NCBI GenBank assembly: GCA_900468805.1
Contig: UEIF01000017.1
Coordinates: 124,001 to 188,000, forward strand
DNA from: Hyphomicrobiales bacterium
GTDB lineage: Bacteria; Pseudomonadota; Alphaproteobacteria; Rhizobiales; Rhizobiaceae
Direction of reading: 5' to 3'
Length of the DNA stretch: 64,000 bases
Shown here: positions 36,762-45,696 of the stretch, one piece after another
Layout of the letters: every line of letters starts with the position of its first letter
Numbering within the stretch: the stretch's first letter is position 1
Notes under the pieces: generated by a model
Database searches by the model: none
Seen by the model: the letters and a program-made list of their open reading frames with translations, nothing else
Told to the model about the DNA's origin: nothing
Made by a program: the position numbers and the translations under genes

Positions 36762-39581
36762 ATGTCAGTCTTGAAAAGAATGGGTTTTCTCATGTTTGCG
36801 ATCGTATCCTGCCTGACATACCAACATGACTTTACGCTGGTTCTGGTAGCTGCCGTCCTATGCCTTGTGTCCAATCTCGGAACGATCCTGTTCCTGAGAA
36901 GTGCGGGCAGGTCAAAAGGCGCGCCGCGCTGGATATGGCTTTCCGTTGCGGGGGCGGCAGGCGGCTTCGGCATCTGGTCGACGCATTTCGTCGCGATGCT
37001 CGCCTATGATCCGGGCATCGTCGTCGGCTACGATCGCGACCTGACGCTTATTTCGCTTGGTGCGGCTTTTGCGTCTACCTTTGTGGCCGGCCTTGCCGCC
37101 GTGTCACTTGCGGGTTCTCAAGCCAACATTGCCGCAGGCCTGGTTTTCGGCGTCGGCGTTGCAGCGATGCATTTCGTCGGCATGGCCGGTCTGCAGGTTC
37201 CGGGCACCGTCGTCTGGGATAAGCATCTCGTTATCGCTGCCCTGATCATATCGGTTGCCATGGCGACCTGGGGATTCACGCTCACAAAGAACTGGAAAGG
37301 TTCGAACTGGCGCATTCTTACTGCGGCGTCTGCATTGTCGCTCGGCATCGTGCTGATGCATTTCACCGCAATGGGCGCGTTGTCGTTTATCGAAGGGGGC
37401 GCGAACGCGATCGAGCCTCAGGCGCTTTCGAAGCCATTCCTTCTCGTGACCATTCTCGTCGTGTCGATCTCGATGCTCGCATCGGGCATTTCGGCATCGA
37501 TCATCGCGTTCCAGGCGGCCAAGCAGGCGAATGCGAGCGAAACCAAGTTTGAGCTGCTTTTGCAGGGCGTGACGGATTACGCAATCTATATGCTGGATCC
37601 CTCAGGTATCGTGACGAACTGGAATGCGGGAGCCGAACGCGCGAAGGGCTATAGCGCAGCGGAAATCGTCGGCCAGAATTTCACGCGGTTTTACTCTGCC
37701 GAGGATCAGCAGAAGGGCCTTCCGCAGCGAGCTCTCGAATCCGCTCTCGCCGACGGCAGGTTTGAGGCCGAAGGGCTGCGTTTTCGCAAGGACGGCTCCT
37801 CTTTCTGGGCGCATGTGGTTATCCAACCCGTGTATGACGATGGCCATCATCTCATCGGATACGCGAAGATTACCCGCGACATCACACAGGCAAAGATCGA
37901 CGGGGATCGCATCAAGGAAGTATCGAGGAACCTCGACCTCGCTCTGGAGAACATGAGCCAGGGCATCTCCATGTTTGACGGCAATGAGCGGCTTATCCTC
38001 GCAAACGCCCGATACAGTCAGCTCTTCGGGTTCCCGCAGGACTTCATTCGCCCAGGCCTTGCCTATTCCGAAATCGTTCGCAACGGCTATCAGATCGTAT
38101 TCGGTGATGGCGATGCCGCAAATTCACGGGCGATCGATCACTATCGCAGGCATATGGCGACCATGCGCTCCGGCCAGAAGACCCTGGTGCATCAGACGAC
38201 GAGCGGTCGGTCAATTCTTGCGACGTTCAATGTTCTGGCGGATGGTGGCTGGGTCACGACATTCGAAGACATCACCGAACGGCTGGCGCGCGAAGAGAAA
38301 ATCGCGTTCATGGCCAAGCACGATGCTTTGACTGGTCTGCCGAACCGTCCGACCTTCAATGACTATCTCTCGCATCAGCTGGCGATTGCCAAACGGCTGT
38401 CGAGCAAGGTCGCGGTCATCGGTATCGATCTGGATAAATTCAAAGAAATCAATGACCAGATGGGCCATGTTGCGGGCGATTTCGTGTTGAGCACATTGGC
38501 TGTACGGTTGAACGGCATCCTGCGTGACGAGGAACTCGTCGCCCGGCTTGGGGGCGATGAGTTCGCGGCGGTGAAGCGCTTCAACGACAGGGCCGAGCTT
38601 GACGACTTCGTTGCGAGGCTGGAAGCCACACTCATGGAGAAGATGGATTTCGAGGGGCATCAGATCGTCCCCGGCGCGAGCGTGGGTGTCGCACTTTACC
38701 CCGAGGCTGGCGAAAAGGCCGAAACGCTTCTCGCAAATGCGGATTTGGCCATGTATCGCGCAAAACACGAGGTCGGGCGCAACGTCTGCTTCTATGAAGA
38801 GTCCATGGATGAAGCGTCGCGGGAAAGGAGAAAGTTGGCTCGCGACCTCTGGGTCGCGATCGAGCGCGACCAGATGTATCTTCACTATCAGGTTCAGAAG
38901 TCGGTGGCGACCGGCAAGACGACCGGCTACGAAGTGCTGCTCAGATGGAACCATCCTGAACGCGGAAATATCCCGCCCGTCGATTTCATTCCGATAGCCG
39001 AGGAATGCGGTGCGATCGTGCCCATCGGAGAATGGGTCCTTCGCGAGGCATGCAGGGAAGCGGTCAGTTGGAAGGACGACATCAAGATCGCCGTCAATAT
39101 TTCGCCCATCCAGATCGCCCATGCAAACATCGCCGAGCTGGTCCGTTCCGTCCTCCAGGAAACCGGCCTGCCAGCATCGCGGCTAGAGCTTGAAATAACC
39201 GAGTCATCGATCATCGTCGACAAAGCCAAGGCGCTGGTTGCCATGCGTGCGCTGAAGCAGCAGGGCGTTGCGATCGCGATCGACGATTTTGGAACAGGCT
39301 ATTCATCGCTCGAGACCCTTCGCTCGTTCCCCTTCGACAAGATCAAGCTGGACCGCAGCTTCATGAATGAAGTCGAGACCAGTCATGAGGCAAAGGCGGT
39401 CATTCGGTCCATTCTGGCGCTGGGACGCGGCCTGTCGATCCCGGTGCTTGCCGAGGGCGTCGAAACCCTGAGCCAGCTCGAACTATTGACATCCGAAGGC
39501 TGCGACGAGGCCCAGGGCTACTATTTCGGTCGTCCTGCGCGAATGGAACAACAATCGGTTACGCTCAATACTGCAGCCTGA
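36762..39581 (+). CDS. MHYT-PAS-GGDEF-EAL protein (c-di-GMP metabolism)
   Basis: 939 residues. The N-terminal ~250 form an MHYT-type seven-helix sensor with motifs THFVAMLAY, MHFVGMAGL and MHFTAMGAL. PAS domains follow (about 265-385 and 390-510), then GGDEF (597-601, intact) and EAL, as EVL at 724-726 with DDFGTGYSS and AEGVET intact. EVL is an accepted active variant. The I-site before GGDEF has RDEE rather than RxxD. MHYT modules are proposed to bind copper and sense gases such as O2 or NO. Alternative starts at 36780 or 36792 are possible. Confidence 0.93.
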   Translation: MSVLKRMGFLMFAIVSCLTYQHDFTLVLVAAVLCLVSNLGTILFLRSAGRSKGAPRWIWLSVAGAAGGFGIWSTHFVAMLAYDPGIVVGYDRDLTLISLGAAFASTFVAGLAAVSLAGSQANIAAGLVFGVGVAAMHFVGMAGLQVPGTVVWDKHLVIAALIISVAMATWGFTLTKNWKGSNWRILTAASALSLGIVLMHFTAMGALSFIEGGANAIEPQALSKPFLLVTILVVSISMLASGISASIIAFQAAKQANASETKFELLLQGVTDYAIYMLDPSGIVTNWNAGAERAKGYSAAEIVGQNFTRFYSAEDQQKGLPQRALESALADGRFEAEGLRFRKDGSSFWAHVVIQPVYDDGHHLIGYAKITRDITQAKIDGDRIKEVSRNLDLALENMSQGISMFDGNERLILANARYSQLFGFPQDFIRPGLAYSEIVRNGYQIVFGDGDAANSRAIDHYRRHMATMRSGQKTLVHQTTSGRSILATFNVLADGGWVTTFEDITERLAREEKIAFMAKHDALTGLPNRPTFNDYLSHQLAIAKRLSSKVAVIGIDLDKFKEINDQMGHVAGDFVLSTLAVRLNGILRDEELVARLGGDEFAAVKRFNDRAELDDFVARLEATLMEKMDFEGHQIVPGASVGVALYPEAGEKAETLLANADLAMYRAKHEVGRNVCFYEESMDEASRERRKLARDLWVAIERDQMYLHYQVQKSVATGKTTGYEVLLRWNHPERGNIPPVDFIPIAEECGAIVPIGEWVLREACREAVSWKDDIKIAVNISPIQIAHANIAELVRSVLQETGLPASRLELEITESSIIVDKAKALVAMRALKQQGVAIAIDDFGTGYSSLETLRSFPFDKIKLDRSFMNEVETSHEAKAVIRSILALGRGLSIPVLAEGVETLSQLELLTSEGCDEAQGYYFGRPARMEQQSVTLNTAA

Positions 39582-39750
39582 CGCCGAGCGAGATCAGGAT
39601 CGAGAGCGCGCGGGTGAGGCAATATCCGGCAGCGTAGTTTATTCCCTTAGCCGTGATCGCAAAATAACATTTGTCCAAACGTGGCGGGTTGACACCGGAA
39701 GATATCCGATCTTCCTATGGCCGCGTTCAAAGCGGCTGAGGAGAGTGCGG

Positions 39751-41322
39751 ATGCGTCTGAAACTTGTCACGACAACGAGCCTAGTTGCCCTATCGCTGTT
39801 CGGGGCAGCGCATGGTGCCGAGATCAATCAGGATGGGGCGAACAAGCTTCGTGACAGCCTGACGAGAATATTGCCTGACGATTTTGCAAAGAGCGGTTTT
39901 GTAACCGTCAACCCGGCGGGCAACCGTTATGAGGTCATTTATGATCTCGCCAAACTGCTTTCGAAAGTGGACCCGGCCAAGGTTGTCGTCAACGGACTGA
40001 CGCCCTGGTCGGTTTTTGCCACGCCGCTCGACAACGGATTCTGGAACCTCGAAGGTACCAACAGCTTCAACATCTCCGGCAACCTAAAGGGGCCGGACGA
40101 CAAGGCCACGGATTTCACCTATTCCATCGCCTCGATGGTCTATAACGGCGTCTTCGATCCGGCGATTGCATATCTGCGATCCGGCGATTTCAAAGCCAGC
40201 GACATCAGGCTCACCTCGAAGTCCGATACCGACCAGGTCGATGCGAGCTTCGCCGGCATGGACTACCGGCTCGATTCGACCGATAGCGCCAGCGGCAACG
40301 GTCGCCTCGATTTCAAGGCGAATGGTTCGCTGTCCGCGCTGTCTGAGACGGTCACCAGCCCGCAGATGCCGCCGGTCAACATCAAGGCGGATTCGATCGA
40401 CTTCAACGCCAACGTGGCGAGCCTGCCGGCGAAGGAAATCCGCGATATTGTCTTCTTCATCCTGGATCATGTGGATGAGAAGGAACTGAGCAAGGAAGAC
40501 GGCGAGAAGCTGAAGTCGGTCCTCAAGGCTTCCTTCCCGCTGTTCTCCTCCGTCGACGAAACGATTACGGTGAACAATCTGGCGGTAGCCACGGTTGCTG
40601 GAAACGGTGGCGCCAAGGCATTCGGCTATAATTTCTCCATCGACGGGCCGAGCGACGCTGTCCGGTTTGCCTTCGGCGTGAATGCCCAGGACGTGACGCT
40701 CGATAGCCCGGTGGTGCCGGCGGCCTACCGTGGCTTCCTGCCGAAGAGCCTCGATATGCAGATCGCCGTTCCAGACATGGATTTCGCCGCTTTCAGCGAC
40801 GAGTTCATGAAGATCGATTTCTCGACCAGTGGCAATTCGGAGGAAAGCGGCAAACAGGCAGCCGAGAAGCTTTTCCATGATGGTGTCGTCGTGGTGGATC
40901 TGCCGAAGTTTACTGCGGTCTCCGACGTCTACGATATCGACGTCACCGGCAAGCTGCAGGGCCGTGTCGATACGCAGAAGGACTATTCGGTCCAGGCCTC
41001 GGTCCTGGCGCGGGATCTCGACAAGTCGATCGCCGCCATCCAGGAGCTTGCCAAGAGCGACCCCAACCTCCAGCAGGTCTCCTTCGGCATGATGATGGCC
41101 AAAGGTTTCGCCAAGACCGATCCGGATGGCCGCTCGCGCTGGGATATCAGCGTCGCCGGCGACGGCTCCGTGGCGATCAACGGCCAGCAGATCAAGGGAC
41201 CGGATGCGGAGGAGCCGGATCAGGATCAAGATCAGGGGCTGGAGCCAGACCAGGAGCAGGAACCGGATCAGGGTCAGGAACCAGATCAAGGGCAGGACCC
41301 GGCGCCTCCGAAGCAGCCTTGA
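39751..41322 (+). CDS. Exported protein of unknown function with EPDQ-rich C-terminal tail
   Basis: 523 residues with a signal peptide (MRLKLVTTTSLVALSLFGAAHG, cleaved near residue 23). The body is mostly beta-rich, with no recognised catalytic motif. The last ~45 residues are an acidic low-complexity tail of repeated EPDQxQ units (41205-41310). GAGGAGAG precedes the ATG at 39751; the frame also has an ATG two codons earlier. A terminator follows. A truncated paralogue of the N-terminus lies 176 bp downstream. Probably periplasmic; function unknown. Confidence 0.75.
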   Translation: MRLKLVTTTSLVALSLFGAAHGAEINQDGANKLRDSLTRILPDDFAKSGFVTVNPAGNRYEVIYDLAKLLSKVDPAKVVVNGLTPWSVFATPLDNGFWNLEGTNSFNISGNLKGPDDKATDFTYSIASMVYNGVFDPAIAYLRSGDFKASDIRLTSKSDTDQVDASFAGMDYRLDSTDSASGNGRLDFKANGSLSALSETVTSPQMPPVNIKADSIDFNANVASLPAKEIRDIVFFILDHVDEKELSKEDGEKLKSVLKASFPLFSSVDETITVNNLAVATVAGNGGAKAFGYNFSIDGPSDAVRFAFGVNAQDVTLDSPVVPAAYRGFLPKSLDMQIAVPDMDFAAFSDEFMKIDFSTSGNSEESGKQAAEKLFHDGVVVVDLPKFTAVSDVYDIDVTGKLQGRVDTQKDYSVQASVLARDLDKSIAAIQELAKSDPNLQQVSFGMMMAKGFAKTDPDGRSRWDISVAGDGSVAINGQQIKGPDAEEPDQDQDQGLEPDQEQEPDQGQEPDQGQDPAPPKQP

Positions 41323-41352
41323 GTTTTCTCAGTGGCGATCAAAGATAAAGGA

Positions 41353-41377
41353 AGCCGGCCTCGTGCCGGCTTTTTTC
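41353..41377 (+). terminator. Terminator after EPDQ-tail protein gene
   Basis: AGCCGGC and GCCGGCT pair over 7 bp around a five-base loop, then T6, 30 bp after the stop at 41322. A clear plus-strand intrinsic terminator. Confidence 0.88.
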
Positions 41378-41498
41378 TTCCCGCCAGACGGCTCTATTAG
41401 GGTTTGTTTTTCAAGAGCTTTTATCGATGCCGCGTGCTTGACATCGAGCGTCATGTTCCGCCATGCGCGCAGCTTCAGCGGATGGGGATATTTCGCAG

Positions 41499-41654
41499 AT
41501 GCGTCTAAAAATTGTTGCGGTAACGAGCTTTTTATTGCTCTCCGCAATCAGTGCGGCCCAAGGGATGGAGATGCGGCAGAAAGATGCCGACGATTTCCGC
41601 GACGTCCTTTTCAGTTCTAAATCGAAAGAGCCGGTCGAATGCCGGCTCTTTTAG
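41499..41654 (+). pseudogene. Truncated paralogue of the upstream exported protein
   Basis: The ATG at 41499 begins MRLKIVAVTSFLLLSAISAAQGMEMRQKDADDFRDVL. The signal peptide and the following residues closely match the start of the 39751 gene (MRLKLVTTTSLVALSLFGAAHGAEINQDGANKLRDSL). Similarity then stops at about residue 36 and the frame runs into the prs terminator stem ([10 protein letters not shown] then stop). It looks like a duplicated copy cut off after about 36 codons, or a remnant left when its 3' part was lost. Confidence 0.6.
41625..41651 (-). terminator. prs terminator
   Basis: AAAGAGCCGG and CCGGCTCTTT pair over 10 bp around a 7-base loop; on the minus strand this hairpin overlaps the prs stop codon. 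Its 3' arm ends CTCTTT, so the U-tract is built into the arm and may be short. Confidence 0.7.
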
Positions 41655-42583
41655 TCGAAGAGGCTGGAGACGGACTCTTCCTGGGCCGTGCGGCTGATGG
41701 CTTCGCCGATCAGCGGCGCTGTTGTCACGACGCGGATGTTGTGGGCCGAGAGGACGGCCGTCGTCGGCTGGATCGAATCCGTGATCACGAGTTCGCGCAG
41801 CTTCGAGGAGGTGACGCGGGTGACCGCGCCGCCGGAGAGGACGCCATGGGTGATATAGGCGGTGACGCTGGAGGCGCCCTTGGCAAGCATCGCGTCGGCC
41901 GCATTGCAGAGCGTGCCCCCGGAATCGACGATGTCGTCGATCAGCAGGCAGTCCTTGCCGGTGATGTCGCCGATGATGTTCATGACTTCGGATTCGCCCG
42001 GCCGATCGCGACGCTTGTCGACGATGGCCAGAAGACAGTCCAGTCGTTTCGCGAGCGCACGGGCGCGAACCACGCCGCCGACGTCGGGTGAGACGACCAT
42101 GACGTTGCTGAGGTCATAATGGCTCTTGATGTCGCGCGTCAGCACGGGCAGGGCAAAGAGGTTGTCGGTCGGAATATCGAAAAAGCCCTGGATCTGCCCG
42201 GCATGGAGATCGAGCGTCATGACGCGGTCGGCGCCGGCTTCGGTGATGAGGTTTGCGACCAGCTTGGCAGAGATCGGCGTGCGACCGGAGGCGCGGCGGT
42301 CCTGGCGGGCGTAACCGAAATAGGGAAGCACGGCGGTAATACGGCGGGCTGACGAACGACGCATAGCGTCGATCATGATCAGCAATTCCATCAGGTGGTC
42401 ATTGGCGGGAAAGGCGGTCGGCTGCACGAGGAAAACGTCCTCACCGCGCACATTTTCCTGGATTTCCACGAAGATTTCCTGATCGGCAAACCTTCGGACG
42501 CTGGCTTTCCCTAAGGGAACATTGAGATAGTTGCAGATCGCTTCGGCGAGTTGCCGGTTCGAATTGCCTGCGAAAACCTTCAT
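41651..42583 (-). CDS. prs: Ribose-phosphate pyrophosphokinase
   Basis: 310 residues, class I PRPP synthase. The PRPP-binding motif is [19 protein letters not shown], the ATP/flexible-loop region includes [13 protein letters not shown], and the signature [18 protein letters not shown] is present. It makes PRPP from ribose-5-phosphate and ATP for nucleotides, His and Trp synthesis. AT-rich DNA with a flanking inverted repeat lies upstream (42655-42689). Minus strand, no close operon partner. Confidence 0.96.
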   Translation of the reverse strand: MKVFAGNSNRQLAEAICNYLNVPLGKASVRRFADQEIFVEIQENVRGEDVFLVQPTAFPANDHLMELLIMIDAMRRSSARRITAVLPYFGYARQDRRASGRTPISAKLVANLITEAGADRVMTLDLHAGQIQGFFDIPTDNLFALPVLTRDIKSHYDLSNVMVVSPDVGGVVRARALAKRLDCLLAIVDKRRDRPGESEVMNIIGDITGKDCLLIDDIVDSGGTLCNAADAMLAKGASSVTAYITHGVLSGGAVTRVTSSKLRELVITDSIQPTTAVLSAHNIRVVTTAPLIGEAISRTAQEESVSSLFD

Positions 42584-42654
42584 CTTGGTCCGCCTGTTAT
42601 GCGCTGATAGCCGCGCTTTTTAGCCAGCTTCCCGGTGAATGCAAGGGCTAAGGC

Positions 42655-42689
42655 GTCACATACGTTTATATTTATAAAAAGCTTGTGAC
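42655..42689. promoter_or_regulatory. AT-rich spacer flanked by GTCACA/TGTGAC inverted repeat
   Basis: GTCACA (42655-42660) and TGTGAC (42684-42689) flank a 23-bp AT-rich core that includes TATATTTATAAAAA. It lies between the lipoprotein stop and prs, about 70 bp upstream of the prs ATG. Possible promoter/operator of prs or a terminator of the lipoprotein gene. Confidence 0.3.
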
Positions 42690-43534
42690 TAACCGCCCTG
42701 GCTTTGTCGCCAGGATGTGAACTCGGTGATCGTCTTTGAGGCAATCTGCTGCATCACGGAGGCGGGTACGCCGGCCCAGGGATCGGTCGCCGCCGTCGGC
42801 ACGCTTTCCTGTCCCTGAATGCGGTGCAGGCGGGCGCCGGCATTGTCAAGCACATCCCAGACATAGACCACGGTGACCTTGCCCTCGTCGCTGAAAGCGG
42901 AGAGGTAACCCTTCAGAATATAGTCGCTGCTGGTGTCGTTGGAGCTCTTGATGGCAAGTCCGTGCGCGCGGGCCTCCGCGCCCAGTTGACGGGACAGCGG
43001 GGTGACCGCCTGTACTGGCGCGCCGATGATCGGCAGGAAACGCACGGTATTGCCGCGTATCGAGGTCGATGAGGAAACCGTGGGATCAAGCGCTGCTGTC
43101 TGCGTCGGCTGCTGCGGCGCCGGTGGCTCAGCGGCGGAGGAGGGCGGTGCGAGTGACTGGCCCTCGATCGGTCCGGACGCGGCCGGCGAGGAGCCGTTGC
43201 GGGAAAGCGCATCGGCCTGGGCCTGCATCGTCGTCGGCGGAGCGCCATTGCCGGGACGGTAGGCCTGTGCCGGATAGTTCGGCTCGGTCGGGTAGGTCTG
43301 CTGGCTGTAGGCGGGCGTATAGCCGTTTTGACGAGGTGTCGCCGGGAAGGTCCGTTGTGATGCTCCTGCCATGCGCTCGGCTTCGCTCTGCGTCACCGGT
43401 GTGGATGAGCGCTGACCCATCGAGGAGTCGCCGATTTCCATCGGCGGCGTCAGCGTCAATGCATCGGTCGTGTTGCAAGCAGAAAGCAAGGCAAGACAGA
43501 TCAGGAGCGTGGGCGCAGTCGCAACTCGCGTCAT
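42689..43534 (-). CDS. Lipoprotein of unknown function, Pro/Gln-rich
   Basis: 281 residues. The signal peptide ends in a lipobox LLSAC with Cys20 as the acylated residue. The middle (about 40-150) is a Pro/Gln/Ser/Thr-rich disordered linker (PATPRQNGYTPAYSQQTYPTEPNYPAQAY). The C-terminal ~120 residues are more conserved, with VTVVYVWDVLDNAGARLHRIQGQESVP. Probably an outer-membrane-attached lipoprotein. ATG at 43534 is preferred over a GTG at 43555. Confidence 0.75.
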   Translation of the reverse strand: MTRVATAPTLLICLALLSACNTTDALTLTPPMEIGDSSMGQRSSTPVTQSEAERMAGASQRTFPATPRQNGYTPAYSQQTYPTEPNYPAQAYRPGNGAPPTTMQAQADALSRNGSSPAASGPIEGQSLAPPSSAAEPPAPQQPTQTAALDPTVSSSTSIRGNTVRFLPIIGAPVQAVTPLSRQLGAEARAHGLAIKSSNDTSSDYILKGYLSAFSDEGKVTVVYVWDVLDNAGARLHRIQGQESVPTAATDPWAGVPASVMQQIASKTITEFTSWRQSQGG

Positions 43535-43637
43535 CCCTCGGTTCGTCCTTCCCACATTCGCATCAGCCCCGTGCGAATTTATGCGGGTAGGGGGACCTGT
43601 CTGTCAATTCTGGATTCTTGCCGGTGATTGCAGAGAC

Positions 43638-44789
43638 TTAGAGACCGATGAAATCCAGCTGATGTCGTGAGAGCGCTCGCGGTGCTTCACCTGTCGTGAG
43701 ATAGGTCTGGCCGAGCGTCATGGCGGTTCCGGTATCGGAATCAGCAATGATCATATGCACGAAGAGCGACATGTTCGGTTCTATCGGCTGCGGGTTGCCG
43801 GCATGGAACATCTGGTGCTCCATCCAGGACGGCGAGAAACGCGCGCCGAGCGAATAGCCGCAGGCATTCAGGCGATGGCGGGCGAGGCCGCGCTCGTCCA
43901 TGATCCTGGCATGCATATCGAAGACGTCGCCGAAACTATGGCCGGGCCTCAGCACGGTCTCGATCGCCTGGATGGTTTCAAGGCAGGCATTGTAGAGCTC
44001 GCGGTGGCGGTGCGTCGGCTCGCCGATCACGATCGTGCGCATCATGGCGGCATGATAGTGTGCGTAAGCACCGGCCCATTCGAGGGTGAGCTGATCATTG
44101 ACGTCGAGCTTGCGACGGCCGGCCTTGTAGCGGCAGAGCAGGGCATCAGCACCGGAGCCGATGATGAACTCGTTGGCCGGGTAGTCGCCGCCGCCGGAGA
44201 AGATGGCACCCTGCATGGCCGCGAGAATATCGGATTCATCGGCACCCGGTTTCGCTATCCGGACGGCGGCATCAAGCGCGTCGTCTGCCAGCGCGGCGGC
44301 ATGCTCGACATAGGCGACCTCGGTCGGGCTCTTGATGAGGCGCAGGCGGCTGACGAGGTAGGAGGCATCGCTGATCTGGCCGAAGGTCGTCAATTGCGCA
44401 TCGAGCAACCGGGCGACACGGCCGGTCATGCCATGGGTGTCGTATTCGATGCCGATGCGGGCGCCGAGCAGATCCATTTCGACGAGCAGGTTCTTCAGAT
44501 CCATCGTCGGGTCGGCGTTGACGCGGTCAACCCAGACGTGGATGTCCTCGATAACGGAGGTGTGCCGGGCCTGACGCAGATCGGCTGATCGGGTGAGGAG
44601 CGCCATGGTGCCGTCAGCCTTGACGACGAGCGTCTGGAAGAAGCAGTAGCCGAAGGTGTCGTAGCCGGTCAGCCAGTACATGCTTTCCTGCGCAAAAAGC
44701 AGCAGGGCGTCGAGCTTCTCTTCCTTCATCTTGTCGGTAAGGCGGGCAAGCCGGCTTGCGAATTCTGCCCGTTCGAAATGAAGTGCCAT
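43638..44789 (-). CDS. M24-fold protein without metal ligands (creatinase/aminopeptidase P family)
   Basis: 383 residues with the two-domain creatinase/prolidase architecture. The C-terminal pita-bread region has LTLEWAGAYAHYHAAMMRT, where the first two metal Asp are Glu and Ala, and GYSLGARFSP, where the His is Tyr. In IEPNMSLFVHMII the usual Glu is His. With all metal ligands lost it is unlikely to be a metalloaminopeptidase. It may be a creatinase-like hydrolase. GGGAGATG precedes the ATG; it starts 5 bp after the pgeF stop. Confidence 0.78.
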   Translation of the reverse strand: MALHFERAEFASRLARLTDKMKEEKLDALLLFAQESMYWLTGYDTFGYCFFQTLVVKADGTMALLTRSADLRQARHTSVIEDIHVWVDRVNADPTMDLKNLLVEMDLLGARIGIEYDTHGMTGRVARLLDAQLTTFGQISDASYLVSRLRLIKSPTEVAYVEHAAALADDALDAAVRIAKPGADESDILAAMQGAIFSGGGDYPANEFIIGSGADALLCRYKAGRRKLDVNDQLTLEWAGAYAHYHAAMMRTIVIGEPTHRHRELYNACLETIQAIETVLRPGHSFGDVFDMHARIMDERGLARHRLNACGYSLGARFSPSWMEHQMFHAGNPQPIEPNMSLFVHMIIADSDTGTAMTLGQTYLTTGEAPRALSRHQLDFIGL

Positions 44790-44794
44790 GCTGC

Positions 44795-45589
44795 TTACAT
44801 CTCCCTGATGCTGATCGCCGAAATCTGGCGGCCGTAATCCGGCTCCTTTTTATGTGTGGTCCGGCGGTAGGAAAAAAAGCGCTCGCTGTCCGGATAGGTG
44901 CAAAGGCCGAGACTTTCAGCGCGCACGCCTGCTTTTTTAAGCCGTTCGACAGTCAGTCCCGGCAGATCGAACATGGCGTGCCCCGATGTCGGGGAGGGGA
45001 TGAAATAGCGTTCGTAGGCCGGATCGTAGGCGAGGAAGCGCTCGACGAATTCCGGGCCGACTTCATAACTTGCCTGGCTGATCGAGGGGCCGAGGCAGGC
45101 GACGATATTGCCCCTGTCAGCACCAAGGGCTTCCATGGCATCGATGGTGTTTTCAAGCACGCCGGTCAGCGCACCCTTCCAGCCGGCATGGGCCGCACCG
45201 ATCACGCGGTTTTCCGGGTCTGCGAAGAGGATCGGTCCGCAATCGGCGGCGAGGACGCCGAGTACGATGCCCGGCGTTGCGGTGACCATCGCGTCCGCCG
45301 GCGGCCGCGCGCCATCATAATCAGGCCTGACGGTGACGACATCAGGGGAGTGGACTTGATGGACGGTCGCCAGCCGCTCAAGCGGCAGATCGAACCAGGC
45401 GGCGACGCGCCTGCGATTTTCCTGCACGTTTTCGCGCTCGTCATGCGAGCCGAGGCCGACATTCAGGCCGCGATAGATGCCTTGCGAAACGCCACCGGCG
45501 CGGGTGAAATAGCCGTGGTCGATAGCGCCGCCGGCCGCGTCGTTCAGCAGCGCGCTTTCGATCGGTGCGGGAGAGGCCGCGTCTGTCAT
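44795..45589 (-). CDS. pgeF: Peptidoglycan editing factor, laccase domain (PgeF/YfiH)
   Basis: 264 residues. The conserved Cu/Zn and catalytic motifs are TVHQVHSPDV, AADCGPILFAD and AAHAGWKGAL. PgeF removes mis-incorporated serine from peptidoglycan precursors (UDP-MurNAc-L-Ser) and related proteins have polyphenol oxidase or purine nucleosidase activity. CCGGAA precedes the ATG at 45589; a longer start at 45661 exists. It is in an operon with lgt and the MidA-like methyltransferase upstream and M24 downstream, typical for rhizobia. Confidence 0.9.
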   Translation of the reverse strand: MTDAASPAPIESALLNDAAGGAIDHGYFTRAGGVSQGIYRGLNVGLGSHDERENVQENRRRVAAWFDLPLERLATVHQVHSPDVVTVRPDYDGARPPADAMVTATPGIVLGVLAADCGPILFADPENRVIGAAHAGWKGALTGVLENTIDAMEALGADRGNIVACLGPSISQASYEVGPEFVERFLAYDPAYERYFIPSPTSGHAMFDLPGLTVERLKKAGVRAESLGLCTYPDSERFFSYRRTTHKKEPDYGRQISAISIREM

Positions 45590-45696
45590 CTGATATTCCG
45601 GTTTTTTTGGAGAGGGATCGACGTCATCCTGGCCGGGTCTCGTCCGGCGAAGCGTTATCATTTTGCGGCGGATGTTGGCGAGCGTAAGGCTATCTG

